A stretch of DNA of 6,779 nt from Candidatus Geothermarchaeota archaeon (GCA_015522055.1 WAMZ01000002.1:1-6779), one strand, 5' to 3'; shown: positions 1 through 6,223, counted from the first letter of the stretch. Program-made: numbers and translations. Notes: generated from the letters alone by a model not told the origin.

Positions 1-1
1 C

Positions 2-448
2 TATGGAGATACTGCTAGGCTCACACCATTACTTAAGATGTATACCTTGGGTCATAATTTTATCCCACCGCCTATACATGCTGGTGGCTTAAGGTATCAT
101 GGGGACGCCCCAACTCTATGCCTACTGGTTAAGCATGGGGTAGTGGATGCCGTGGCGTATGACCAGGTGGAGGTCTTCGAGGCCGCAAAGCTTTTCTTCC
201 AGGCTGAGGGTATCTTGCCGGCGCCTGAGAGTGCCCATGGAGTCAAGGCTGCGATAGATGAGGCATTGAGGTGTAAGGAGAGTGGTGAAGCTAAGACTAT
301 ACTCCTGTCGCTGAGTGGCCATGGATACTTCGATATGAAGGCTTATCAAGACTATTTGGAGGGTAAGCTGGAGCCATATGTCTATCCGGAGGATAAGATT
401 AGGGAGAACATTGCTGAGCTGATGAGTAAAAAGTTAATCCGTAAATAA
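2..448 (+). CDS. trpB2: Tryptophan synthase beta chain, TrpB2 type (3' part; start lies outside the window)
   Basis: This is a PLP enzyme that condenses indole with L-serine to give L-tryptophan in the cytoplasm. The frame is open from base 2, so the 148 residues seen are the C-terminal third of a family protein that usually has about 430-450 residues; the PLP lysine is outside the window. The stretch GDTARLTPLLKMYTLG followed by PPPIHAGGLRYHG is characteristic of the TrpB2 group (TIGR01415) rather than classical TrpB1. Two active-site residues can be placed by comparison with the Salmonella enzyme. The Glu of PAPESAH (visible residue 76) corresponds to Glu350, and the Ser of LSGHGYFD (visible residue 105) to Ser377, which contacts the PLP ring nitrogen. 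TrpB2 proteins often lack a dedicated TrpA partner, and no trpA or other trp gene is visible here. The gene ends in TAA and an AT-rich gap follows. The family call is firm; the physiological role, Trp synthesis versus indole or serine salvage, is not decided by sequence. Confidence 0.95.
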   Translation, partial: YGDTARLTPLLKMYTLGHNFIPPPIHAGGLRYHGDAPTLCLLVKHGVVDAVAYDQVEVFEAAKLFFQAEGILPAPESAHGVKAAIDEALRCKESGEAKTILLSLSGHGYFDMKAYQDYLEGKLEPYVYPEDKIRENIAELMSKKLIRK

Positions 449-522
449 TTATTTATAAATATATTTACTATACATTGAAAATAGATTGTTTGTAAATTCT
501 TTATCAACTTAATTTAATTCAG

Positions 523-533
523 TATTTATTTTT
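523..533 (+). promoter_or_regulatory. Candidate TATA element for the Aro8/LysN-like aminotransferase
   Basis: TATTTATTTTT lies about 50 bp upstream of the TTG start at 578. An archaeal TATA box placed about 26 bp before the transcript start would put that start near 554, leaving a leader of about 24 nt that includes the G-rich ribosome binding site. The whole 449-577 gap is AT-rich and contains other TATA-like strings, including a palindromic ATTTATAAAT at 451-460, so the choice is uncertain. Confidence 0.3.
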
Positions 534-570
534 GCTTAATAGGCATCTAGTTAATTTATTTATGTTGGTG

Positions 571-577
571 GGAGGGG
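571..577 (+). promoter_or_regulatory. Ribosome binding site next to the TTG start at 578
   Basis: GGAGGGG lies directly before a TTG codon at 578 and is the only strong Shine-Dalgarno-like run nearby. Spacing is unusually short, since the G run touches the start codon. It supports initiation here rather than at the first in-frame ATG at 647, which would remove the conserved FANRVDRM segment. Confidence 0.4.
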
Positions 578-1813
578 TTGGAGCACGCCAGTTTAAAGGA
601 GATATCTATCCTGATTACCAATTCCTTCGCTAACCGTGTTGATCGTATGAAGTCTAGCGATATTAGGGAGCTCCTTAAGTTAATATCTGCTGATGTCATT
701 TCTTTTACTGGTGGGGCTCCAGATCCCGATGCCTTTCCATCCCCCGAGGATCTTAGGGATGCCATAGAGTATATCCTTTCAATTAGGGATAAGGCGTTTC
801 AATATGGTATTACGGATGGTCTCCCCAGTCTGAGGGAGGCTATTATCAGGTTTATGGAGCGGCAGATGTCTATTAAGGCCGAGTTGAGGAATGTCTTGGT
901 TACCATTGGTAGCCAAGAGGGGCTTGAGATTGTTGGTAGGATATTCATTAATCAGGGTGATAAGGTTGCGGTTGGCCTCCCTACATATCTAGCCGCGTTG
1001 CAGGCCTTCAATCTCTGGAGGCCTAAATACATTGGTGTTCCCGTTGATAAGGATGGTCTTAATACTGAGATATTGGAGGAGCTTGTTAGGAAGCATAGGA
1101 AGACTAGGAAGCCTATAAAGTTCGTATATGTTGTGCCTACTGGCCAGAATCCTACTGGGACCATCATGAGTCTTGAGCGTAGGAAGCATCTGTTGGAGAT
1201 AGCCTCAAGCTATGACCTGTTCATAGTCGAGGATGACCCATATGGATTTATAACATTTCATGACAATATACCGCCTAGGATCAAGGCGCTGGATACCGAG
1301 GATAGGGTTATCTATATGTCTACATTCAGCAAAATCTTTGCTCCCGGGGTTAGGCTAGGATGGGTTGTGGCTAACGAGACTGTTATCAAGCAGATGTCTC
1401 TAGCTATTCAGGCGATTAACCTATGCCCCCCGAATTTCAACCAATACATGATACAGTATTTCTTGGATAGGGGGCTTATAGATAGGAATATTCCGAGGAT
1501 TAGGCGGCTCTATAAGGAGAAGAGGGATGCCATGTTGATGGCCATGGATGAGTACATGCCGAGGGAAGTATCGTACTATAGGCCTGATGCTGGCTTCTTT
1601 GTATTCGCTTATCTCCCGGACTATATAGATGCCAAGAAGCTTCTATACTACGCCATCGATAAGGAGAAGGTTGCATTCGTTCCGGGTAGGAGTTTCTTCG
1701 TCGACGGATCTGGCTATAATACTATGAGGCTGAGCTATAGTCTTCCTAAGCCAGATGTAATTAGGGTCGGTATAGAGAGGCTATCCAGGGTTATTAGGGA
1801 ACACTTGAAATGA
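578..1813 (+). CDS. PLP-dependent aminotransferase, class I/II, Aro8/LysN (2-aminoadipate aminotransferase-like) group
   Basis: This cytoplasmic fold-type I aminotransferase (Aminotran_1_2; COG1167-like without the GntR-type HTH domain) moves an amino group between an amino acid and a 2-oxo acid, typically 2-oxoglutarate. Visible motifs in order are FTGGAPDPDAFP (43-54), YGITDG (76-81), the cofactor-phosphate loop GSQEG (111-115), PTY with Y137, PTGQNPTG with N191, EDDPY with D219 and Y222, the PLP Schiff-base lysine K252 in STFSKIFAPG, and R384 in MRLSYS, which binds the substrate carboxylate. All catalytic residues are present and the 411-residue length is normal. The start is a TTG; the next in-frame ATG (residue 24) would cut off a segment conserved in relatives. 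Archaeal relatives act on 2-aminoadipate, aromatic or branched-chain substrates. Sequence alone does not choose among these, though trpB2 upstream makes an aromatic role conceivable. The downstream cyclo-ligase homologue starts 7 bp after its stop, indicating co-transcription. Confidence 0.92.
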   Translation: MEHASLKEISILITNSFANRVDRMKSSDIRELLKLISADVISFTGGAPDPDAFPSPEDLRDAIEYILSIRDKAFQYGITDGLPSLREAIIRFMERQMSIKAELRNVLVTIGSQEGLEIVGRIFINQGDKVAVGLPTYLAALQAFNLWRPKYIGVPVDKDGLNTEILEELVRKHRKTRKPIKFVYVVPTGQNPTGTIMSLERRKHLLEIASSYDLFIVEDDPYGFITFHDNIPPRIKALDTEDRVIYMSTFSKIFAPGVRLGWVVANETVIKQMSLAIQAINLCPPNFNQYMIQYFLDRGLIDRNIPRIRRLYKEKRDAMLMAMDEYMPREVSYYRPDAGFFVFAYLPDYIDAKKLLYYAIDKEKVAFVPGRSFFVDGSGYNTMRLSYSLPKPDVIRVGIERLSRVIREHLK

Positions 1814-1820
1814 TGTTTGT

Positions 1821-2537
1821 ATGAGTATTGAGAAGAGCCGGATTAGGGAGCTGGTGTGGAACAGGCTATCTGAAGCTGGTGTAGCTAGGTTCCCCCTCCC
1901 ACCACATGGTAGGATTCCCAATTTTGTGGGTGCTGAGGAGGCTGGGGCTAGGATAATATCTCTTGAAATTTTTATTGAGGCTGAGGTTATCAAGGTTAAT
2001 CCCGATTCTCCACAGCGCTATATTAGAGAGATTGTTCTGAGGGAGGGGAAGAGGCTTATAATGCCTACTCCTAGGCTTAGGAAGGGCTTCCTACTATTGG
2101 ATGGAAGTATTTTGAGGGGGAGGGAGCGGTATGCATCTACCATCAGGGGCGCATTTAGATTAGGCAGAATAGTTCCGCCTCATAAGCTGCCACCAGTAGA
2201 CTTCATCGTTGAGGGGTCTGTAGCTGTTGGCCTCGATTGCAGTAGACTGGGTAAGGGCGAGGGGTATGCCGAGCTCGAATATGGGATTCTAAGGGAATTG
2301 GGCCTAGTGGATGATGATACACCTATAGCTACAACTGTCCATGAACTCCAGATATTTAAATCCCTCCCACAGGACCCATTCGATGTACCAGTAGATATTA
2401 TAGCGACTCCCAAGAGACTTATAAGACCTAAATGTAGGAGGGCTAAGCCTAAGGGGATTTATTGGGATATGCTCTCAATGGAGAAGCTTCGTGAGATAGA
2501 GTTGCTTAGGGAGTTCAAGTCTATGCTTGGTAAATGA
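1821..2537 (+). CDS. 5-formyltetrahydrofolate cyclo-ligase (MTHFS) family protein, archaeal type
   Basis: The family (PF01812) includes enzymes that use ATP to convert 5-formyltetrahydrofolate to 5,10-methenyltetrahydrofolate. Supporting motifs are RIPNFVGAEEAG (31-42), the DFIVEGSVAVG strand (127-137), the glycine-rich nucleotide-loop-like LGKGEGYAELEYG (143-155), and TTVHELQ (171-177) followed by DVPVDIIATP (188-197), which is diagnostic of the archaeal branch. The N-terminal KSRIRELVWNRL helix resembles the K..R..iW segment that opens MTHFS proteins. At 238 residues it is longer than the usual bacterial enzyme (about 180-200). No clear Shine-Dalgarno precedes the ATG, but the upstream gene stops only 7 bp earlier, so translation may rely on coupling. 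Whether such archaeal members act on folate or on another pterin or acyl substrate is not settled, so I give the family rather than a firm reaction. Confidence 0.85.
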   Translation: MSIEKSRIRELVWNRLSEAGVARFPLPPHGRIPNFVGAEEAGARIISLEIFIEAEVIKVNPDSPQRYIREIVLREGKRLIMPTPRLRKGFLLLDGSILRGRERYASTIRGAFRLGRIVPPHKLPPVDFIVEGSVAVGLDCSRLGKGEGYAELEYGILRELGLVDDDTPIATTVHELQIFKSLPQDPFDVPVDIIATPKRLIRPKCRRAKPKGIYWDMLSMEKLREIELLREFKSMLGK

Positions 2538-2647
2538 GTTTATGGATAAAATCTTATTAATTAAAAAGGGTTATTTATTGAACATATTCTAAAACTACTT
2601 AGCTTGTATGGTTTATTGTTAAGTATATTAAGGGGGTATCCACATAC

Positions 2648-2657
2648 TTTAATATAT
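2648..2657 (+). promoter_or_regulatory. TATA-like element of the class III aminotransferase gene
   Basis: TTTAATATAT sits about 38 bp before the ATG at 2691. A start of transcription about 26 bp downstream would fall near 2679, just before or at the ribosome binding site. It lies inside the longer open frame that begins with TTG at 2604, which argues against that upstream start. The rest of the 2538-2690 gap is AT-rich with no other recognisable element. Confidence 0.45.
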
Positions 2658-2676
2658 ATTGGTGGTTTGTGGCGTT

Positions 2677-2682
2677 GGGGTG
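2677..2682 (+). promoter_or_regulatory. Ribosome binding site deciding the ATG at 2691
   Basis: GGGGTG, 8 bp before ATG 2691, can pair with the archaeal 16S 3' end (CACCUCC). Similar GG-GTG-type sites precede the HAD, eL13 and CBS genes in this window. Confidence 0.45.
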
Positions 2683-2690
2683 TTCGGTCA

Positions 2691-4070
2691 ATGGGGTCTA
2701 TTCCTCCAGAGGTTCAACGCGAATTCTCTAATTTTATGGAGAGGACTAAGAGATCTTCGGATATATTTAAGGATGTAAGGGATCTCGTCCCGGCTGGTGT
2801 ATCTAGCAATTATAGGGCTCTTGAGCCTTATCCACTCTACTTCTCTAGGGGATATGGCTCGAAGCTAGTGGATGCCGATGGGAATGTCTATATAGACTAT
2901 AATTTGGCCTTCGGTGTCTTGGTGGCTGGGCATAATCACCCAAGGCTGGTCGAGATGGTTGAGGAGCGGGTGAGGAATGGCATCATTTTAGGGTTTGAGT
3001 ATGAACATATATATGAATTGGCGGCCATATTGTCTCGGCGTTTTAAACTGGATATGGTGCGATTCTCATCAACTGGTTTGGAGGCGACACTCCATGCTAT
3101 TAGAATTGCTAGGGGCTATACCCAGCGTAGGCTGGTTGTGAAGTTCTTGGGTAATTATCATGGTTCGCATGACTTCTTCCTAGTGGCTACTAAGCCTAAT
3201 ATATATGCGGCTGGGCATAGGAAGAGGCCTGCTAAGGTACCTTCCGGCCCCGGTGTCTCCCAAGGAGCCTTATCCGAGGTTCTCGTGGCCCAGTATGGTG
3301 ACCTGGAGTCTGTGGAGATGTTGTTTAAGGAGTATCCTGATGAGATCGCGGCGGTGATACTTGAGCCTGTGGCGATGAACATGGGTGTAGTAATTCCAAG
3401 TAAGGAGTTTATGCATGGACTTAGAAGACTATGTGACGAGTATGGAGTAGTTTTAATATTTGATGAGGTTAAGACATGTGGTAAACTATATGGTGGGGCC
3501 GAGGAGTTCTTCGGTGTGAAGCCTGATATGAAGACGTTGGCGAAGGCGATTGCCGGGGGCTTTCCACTATCGGTTATAGGTGGTAAGAAGGAAATCATGT
3601 CGGAGGTTGGGCCGGGGAAGATTCCACATGCAGGTACATTCAACTCGAATCCATTATCGATAGATGCGGGTATCGTGACGTTGGAGGAGATATTAACCCG
3701 TGACGCCATGGATAGAGCTATAAGGTATAGCGAGGAGCTTATGAGAGCCCATCTAGATATATTTAATGACGCCGGGGTCCCAGTCAGGGGATCTGTTTTC
3801 GGTACTAGTGGGGCAGTAATGTTTAGTGATAGGGATATAGTTACGTGGCACGATTTCTTGGAGTATCAGCATACTGGTAGGTGGTGGGTCTATTTCGTAA
3901 GTATGATGAATAGAGGTGTTATTCCCACCGCCCCAGGTCCCGATGAGCAGTGGACGGTCAGTGTACAGCATACAGAGGAAGATATACAGAAGACTGTGGA
4001 TAAGCTTAATGAGGTGGCCAGCCTAGTGGCTATGGAAGTCCCTAAACTCAAGAATATTGAGGCTTTTTAA
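2691..4070 (+). CDS. Class III PLP aminotransferase, glutamate-1-semialdehyde 2,1-aminomutase-like
   Basis: This is a fold-type I PLP enzyme of the Aminotran_3 family (PF00202), 459 residues from ATG 2691. The frame stays open back to a TTG at 2604, but that stretch contains the probable promoter. Visible motifs are LVPAGVSSNYRA near the N-terminus, VDADGNVYIDYNLAFG, STGLEAT (the cofactor-phosphate loop, NSGTEA in most relatives), Y156-H157-G158, which stacks on PLP, D258 in IFDEVKT, which holds the pyridine nitrogen, Schiff-base lysine K285 in TLAKAIAGGFP, and HAGTFNSNPLS. Overall order matches glutamate-1-semialdehyde aminomutase (HemL). Several signatures drift: DEVKTCGKL replaces the DEVMTGFR of true HemL, and a tryptophan-rich segment (DFLEYQHTGRWWVYF) precedes the C-terminal NRGVIPTAPGPDEQW. 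This pattern also fits beta-amino-acid and other amino-acid aminotransferases, so the substrate is open. No other haem-synthesis gene is visible. It faces the HAD gene convergently. Confidence 0.88.
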   Translation: MGSIPPEVQREFSNFMERTKRSSDIFKDVRDLVPAGVSSNYRALEPYPLYFSRGYGSKLVDADGNVYIDYNLAFGVLVAGHNHPRLVEMVEERVRNGIILGFEYEHIYELAAILSRRFKLDMVRFSSTGLEATLHAIRIARGYTQRRLVVKFLGNYHGSHDFFLVATKPNIYAAGHRKRPAKVPSGPGVSQGALSEVLVAQYGDLESVEMLFKEYPDEIAAVILEPVAMNMGVVIPSKEFMHGLRRLCDEYGVVLIFDEVKTCGKLYGGAEEFFGVKPDMKTLAKAIAGGFPLSVIGGKKEIMSEVGPGKIPHAGTFNSNPLSIDAGIVTLEEILTRDAMDRAIRYSEELMRAHLDIFNDAGVPVRGSVFGTSGAVMFSDRDIVTWHDFLEYQHTGRWWVYFVSMMNRGVIPTAPGPDEQWTVSVQHTEEDIQKTVDKLNEVASLVAMEVPKLKNIEAF

Positions 4071-4106
4071 CCAGTGCTAATTAAAACCATTATTTATTTC
4101 TATTTA
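4063..4106 (+). terminator. Possible T-rich termination region after the class III aminotransferase
   Basis: A TTTTT run overlaps the stop codon (4063-4070), and a second T-rich stretch, TTATTTATTTCTATTT, follows in the 51-bp gap between two convergent genes. Archaeal termination commonly uses such U-rich tracts without a hairpin. I see no strong stem-loop here. Confidence 0.3.
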
Positions 4107-4121
4107 GCGACGCCTATGATT

Positions 4122-4805
4122 TCAAGCTTTACTTGAAACCATCTTACCCAATTCATATACTAATTTATCGAAGGATTTGAATATGTAGTCAGCGTATTCT
4201 CCCGCCTGGTATGCATATCCATATCTATCTAGTAGGACTGTTATGATATTTAGACCCGATTTCTTGGCTGGTATTATGTCGTATGTATGGTAGGATGATA
4301 TGTGGAACCAGTGGCTGCGGGCGTCTAGATCCATGATTTTTGAGGCCATATGAAATACCTTGGGATTAGGCTTATACAGTTTTATGTCTTCAGCCACTAC
4401 TACATGATCGAATTCCACACCCATTTTACTAATTGATGCCTGGATAAACTCCCTATCTGTGTTCGATATTATACCTATTTCACCAATCTTCTTAAGCATT
4501 AAGAGGTTCTTGGTTGTATCGGGGAAGGGCGGCCATTCCTTTATTGATAAGGTTAATGACTCCAGCTTCTCCATAGTATATGGTATTTCGAGTCTATCTA
4601 AGGCGGCCTTAAAGCCATCCATTAGTATTTCTCTATAGGGCTTATATTCACTCTGTACGAGCCTGTAGTCATACTCTCCCCATACTTGTATAAACTTGTC
4701 AATAGTTTCGTCCTCTAGGTTGAATAGCTTCTTTAAAGTTTCCTTAACACCTCCTAGCCAGTCTATTAGCGTCCCGTAGGTATCAAATGTGAATATTACT
4801 CTCAT
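4122..4805 (-). CDS. HAD-superfamily hydrolase, haloacid dehalogenase type II-like, active site altered
   Basis: This 227-residue protein has the HAD Rossmann fold with an inserted helical cap (about residues 15-90). Motif I is FDTYGTL with nucleophile D8, Y10 at the second position and T12. Motif II is IISNTD with S114 and N115; motif III is YKPNPKVF with K145; motif IV is HISSYHTYD with S170, S171 and D176. Tyr instead of Asp at the DxD second position, the SEYKPYREIL segment, and SS in motif IV resemble L-2-haloacid dehalogenases (TIGR01428-like). However, the catalytic arginine that binds halide and substrate (Arg41 in the Pseudomonas enzyme, following a conserved Trp) aligns with G43, and the motif IV Asn aligns with Y172. 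Real dehalogenation is therefore doubtful, and a classical phosphatase is also doubtful because DxD is incomplete. The ATG has a GGAGTG site 5 bp upstream (- strand). The gene is divergent from the radical SAM gene. The family call is strong and the substrate is unknown. Confidence 0.85.
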   Translation of the reverse strand: MRVIFTFDTYGTLIDWLGGVKETLKKLFNLEDETIDKFIQVWGEYDYRLVQSEYKPYREILMDGFKAALDRLEIPYTMEKLESLTLSIKEWPPFPDTTKNLLMLKKIGEIGIISNTDREFIQASISKMGVEFDHVVVAEDIKLYKPNPKVFHMASKIMDLDARSHWFHISSYHTYDIIPAKKSGLNIITVLLDRYGYAYQAGEYADYIFKSFDKLVYELGKMVSSKA

Positions 4806-4893
4806 GTTCCCACTCCAAATGTTTAAATTAATTATTTTCTCTATGTAGATTAATAAAAACTGGGCATCCCTATTGATGTAAATATATGTAAAT
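4806..4893. promoter_or_regulatory. Divergent intergenic region between the HAD and radical SAM genes
   Basis: These 88 bp must hold the promoters of both genes. For the - strand, TTTTTATTAATC (4848-4859, read on -) could be a TATA element about 45 bp before the HAD ATG, leaving a short leader with GGAGTG at 4811-4816. For the + strand, TAAATATATG (4879-4888) or ATTAATAAAA (about 4850-4859) are candidates. The - strand element and the second + strand candidate overlap, so the two genes could share regulation. Confidence 0.4.
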
Positions 4894-6018
4894 GTGGTAT
4901 GTAAACATGGTTTGCAGGGGTGTCCCGAGTTGCTTTACTATATTACATTGACCCAAGTTTGTGGCTTGAGGTGTAAATATTGTCAGAATACCCCTGATCC
5001 AGGTATACAGCCGATTAGGCTTAACTATGACTTGAGTATACTTAGGCGTTTCATATCGATGGATGATGATCCAATTATATGTTTTTATGGTGGTGACCCG
5101 TTGATGGAGCCAGAGCTTATAAAGGGGATAATGGAGATGTTTCCGGAAGCAAAATTTGTTATACAGACTAATGGACTTAGGATCAATGGGCTAGATAGGG
5201 ATTTAATTAGGCGTTTCTCGACGATACTAGTCTCGATTGATGGTAGGAGGGAGGTGACTGATTACTACCGTGGAGTGGGGGTCTACGATAGGGTTTTAGA
5301 GGGCGTTAGGTATATTCGTAGATGTGGTTTTGAGGGGGATCTCGTTGCCAGGATGGCTGTATCGGGCCATACAGATATCTATATGGATGTTAGGCATCTT
5401 ATTGAATTGGGTTTATTTGACCATGTCCATTGGCAGCTTGATGTTCTATGGGATTATCCGCCGGCACAGCGTTATAATGATTTCAAGGCCTGGCTATATG
5501 GCAACTATTTCCCAGGTATCAATAAACTATTGGATTGGTGGCTAGATGAGCTTGCAGATGGTAATGTACTGGGTATAGCGCCATTTAAGGGTATCTTATA
5601 TAGGATATTGACTGGATATAGGCTTGGTTTGCTGCCGTGCGGCTCGGGTATAGATGCTTTCGGGATAACTACCGATGGTAGGATCTTGGCGTGCCCGATA
5701 GCGCCCGAGTATAAGTTTAATGTGGTCGGACACATCAGTAGTTCTAAGCCTGGGAATTTATATGGTTCAATCTGGGTTGATGGTCCATGTCTAGACTGTA
5801 GTTATCTAGATCTATGTGGTGGGAGGTGTCTCTTCGCTAATAAAACCATGCTCTGGGGTGTTGATGGATTCAGCCTTGTCTGTGAGTCTGTAAAGTTTTT
5901 GATAGATAGGCTTATCGATGTCGCTGACTATGTTAAGTATTGTTTGGAGGTTCATGGGATTGGGATGGAGGGAATTAAGTATCCCCCTTTCCTCAATAGT
6001 ATAGAGGTTATCCCTTAA
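4894..6018 (+). CDS. Radical SAM/SPASM-domain protein, probable peptide-modifying type
   Basis: This is a radical S-adenosylmethionine enzyme of 374 residues. The catalytic [4Fe-4S] cluster ligands are C23, C27 and C30 in CGLRCKYC (CX3CX2C), followed by the SAM-binding YGGDP (65-69), VIQTNG (89-94) and SIDGRREVTDYYRG (114-127). The C-terminus has a complete SPASM domain with seven cysteines: C249, C267 (preceded by G262, the Gx4C pattern), C299, C302, C308, C312 and C330. This matches CX12GX4C...CX2CX5CX3C...C, which binds two auxiliary [4Fe-4S] clusters. SPASM enzymes mostly modify peptides or protein side chains. The shape and short N-terminus resemble the archaeal group described as AF1577-like (TIGR04084), recalled and not checked. 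The start is uncertain: GTG 4894 has no ribosome site, while TTG 4930 (giving MLYYITLT, 362 residues) is preceded at 7 bp by GGGGTG and matches the usual short N-terminus better. No precursor peptide gene is obvious nearby. The last 11 bp overlap the convergent eL13 gene. Confidence 0.9.
   Translation: MVCKHGLQGCPELLYYITLTQVCGLRCKYCQNTPDPGIQPIRLNYDLSILRRFISMDDDPIICFYGGDPLMEPELIKGIMEMFPEAKFVIQTNGLRINGLDRDLIRRFSTILVSIDGRREVTDYYRGVGVYDRVLEGVRYIRRCGFEGDLVARMAVSGHTDIYMDVRHLIELGLFDHVHWQLDVLWDYPPAQRYNDFKAWLYGNYFPGINKLLDWWLDELADGNVLGIAPFKGILYRILTGYRLGLLPCGSGIDAFGITTDGRILACPIAPEYKFNVVGHISSSKPGNLYGSIWVDGPCLDCSYLDLCGGRCLFANKTMLWGVDGFSLVCESVKFLIDRLIDVADYVKYCLEVHGIGMEGIKYPPFLNSIEVIP
4917..4922 (+). promoter_or_regulatory. 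Ribosome binding site favouring the TTG start at 4930
   Basis: GGGGTG with 7 bp spacing to TTG 4930, the same sequence and near the same spacing as before the class III aminotransferase ATG. The longer frame from GTG 4894 lacks any such site. Confidence 0.4.
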
Positions 6019-6211
6019 CTTCCTTCAGAAACTCTCTTAATATTTCTATATTCTCTTCATGGACACTCTTTCTACGCTTATCTATCCTTAGCCCCAGCTT
6101 CAGCGCCTTCTTGAAGTCGAGGCCGACTGCTTGGAGCTCGCCTAGGCTGAATCCCTTCCCTACACGTATCTCCCTCTTCCTCGTCCCTGGTTTATATACT
6201 ATGGGCTCCAT
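6008..6211 (-). CDS. rpl13e: Large ribosomal subunit protein eL13 (L13e)
   Basis: This 67-residue basic protein matches archaeal L13e (PF01294). The diagnostic stretch is GKGFSLGELQAVGLD (19-33), continuing with KKALKLGLRIDKRRKSVHEENIEILREFL, where the DKRRKSVHEEN block is the strongest family signature. It is a structural protein of the 50S subunit. Among archaea, L13e is known mainly from Crenarchaeota and related lineages, which supports the taxonomic guess. Archaeal L13e is short compared with the eukaryotic protein, so this length is normal. ATG 6211 is preceded at 7 bp by GGTGA, and a TATA box lies about 40 bp upstream, so it has its own promoter although it follows the CBS gene by 47 bp on the same strand. 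Its stop overlaps the end of the convergent radical SAM gene by 11 bp. Confidence 0.93.
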   Translation of the reverse strand: MEPIVYKPGTRKREIRVGKGFSLGELQAVGLDFKKALKLGLRIDKRRKSVHEENIEILREFLKEVKG

Positions 6212-6218
6212 ATTGGGG

Positions 6219-6223
6219 TCACC
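6219..6223 (-). promoter_or_regulatory. rpl13e: Ribosome binding site of the eL13 gene
   Basis: On the - strand GGTGA stands 7 bp before ATG 6211, a good match to the archaeal GGAGGTGA consensus. It supports this start. Confidence 0.55.

Noticed and set aside
562..633. 23-codon ORF starting at ATG 562 that overlaps the start of the Aro8/LysN-like aminotransferase
   Set aside because: It runs into the conserved coding sequence in another frame and has no recognisable content; the G-rich run better serves the TTG at 578.
2311..2322. GATGATGA resembling a C box of a C/D guide RNA (also at about 5061)
   Set aside because: Both copies encode Asp runs inside conserved genes and no D box (CTGA) at the right distance was found.
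2604..2690. N-terminal extension of the class III aminotransferase from TTG 2604 (29 extra residues, mildly hydrophobic)
   Set aside because: The stretch contains the likely TATA element and a ribosome binding site for ATG 2691, and class III relatives do not need such an extension.
3158..3709. 183-codon open frame on the - strand
   Set aside because: It lies opposite the conserved core of the class III aminotransferase and its translation has no recognisable domain; it is an antisense shadow.
4907..4951. 14-codon ORF (MVCRGVPSCFTILH) overlapping the start of the radical SAM gene, considered as a precursor peptide
   Set aside because: It lacks its own ribosome site, overlaps the enzyme coding sequence in another frame and is too short for a leader plus core; chance is the simpler explanation.
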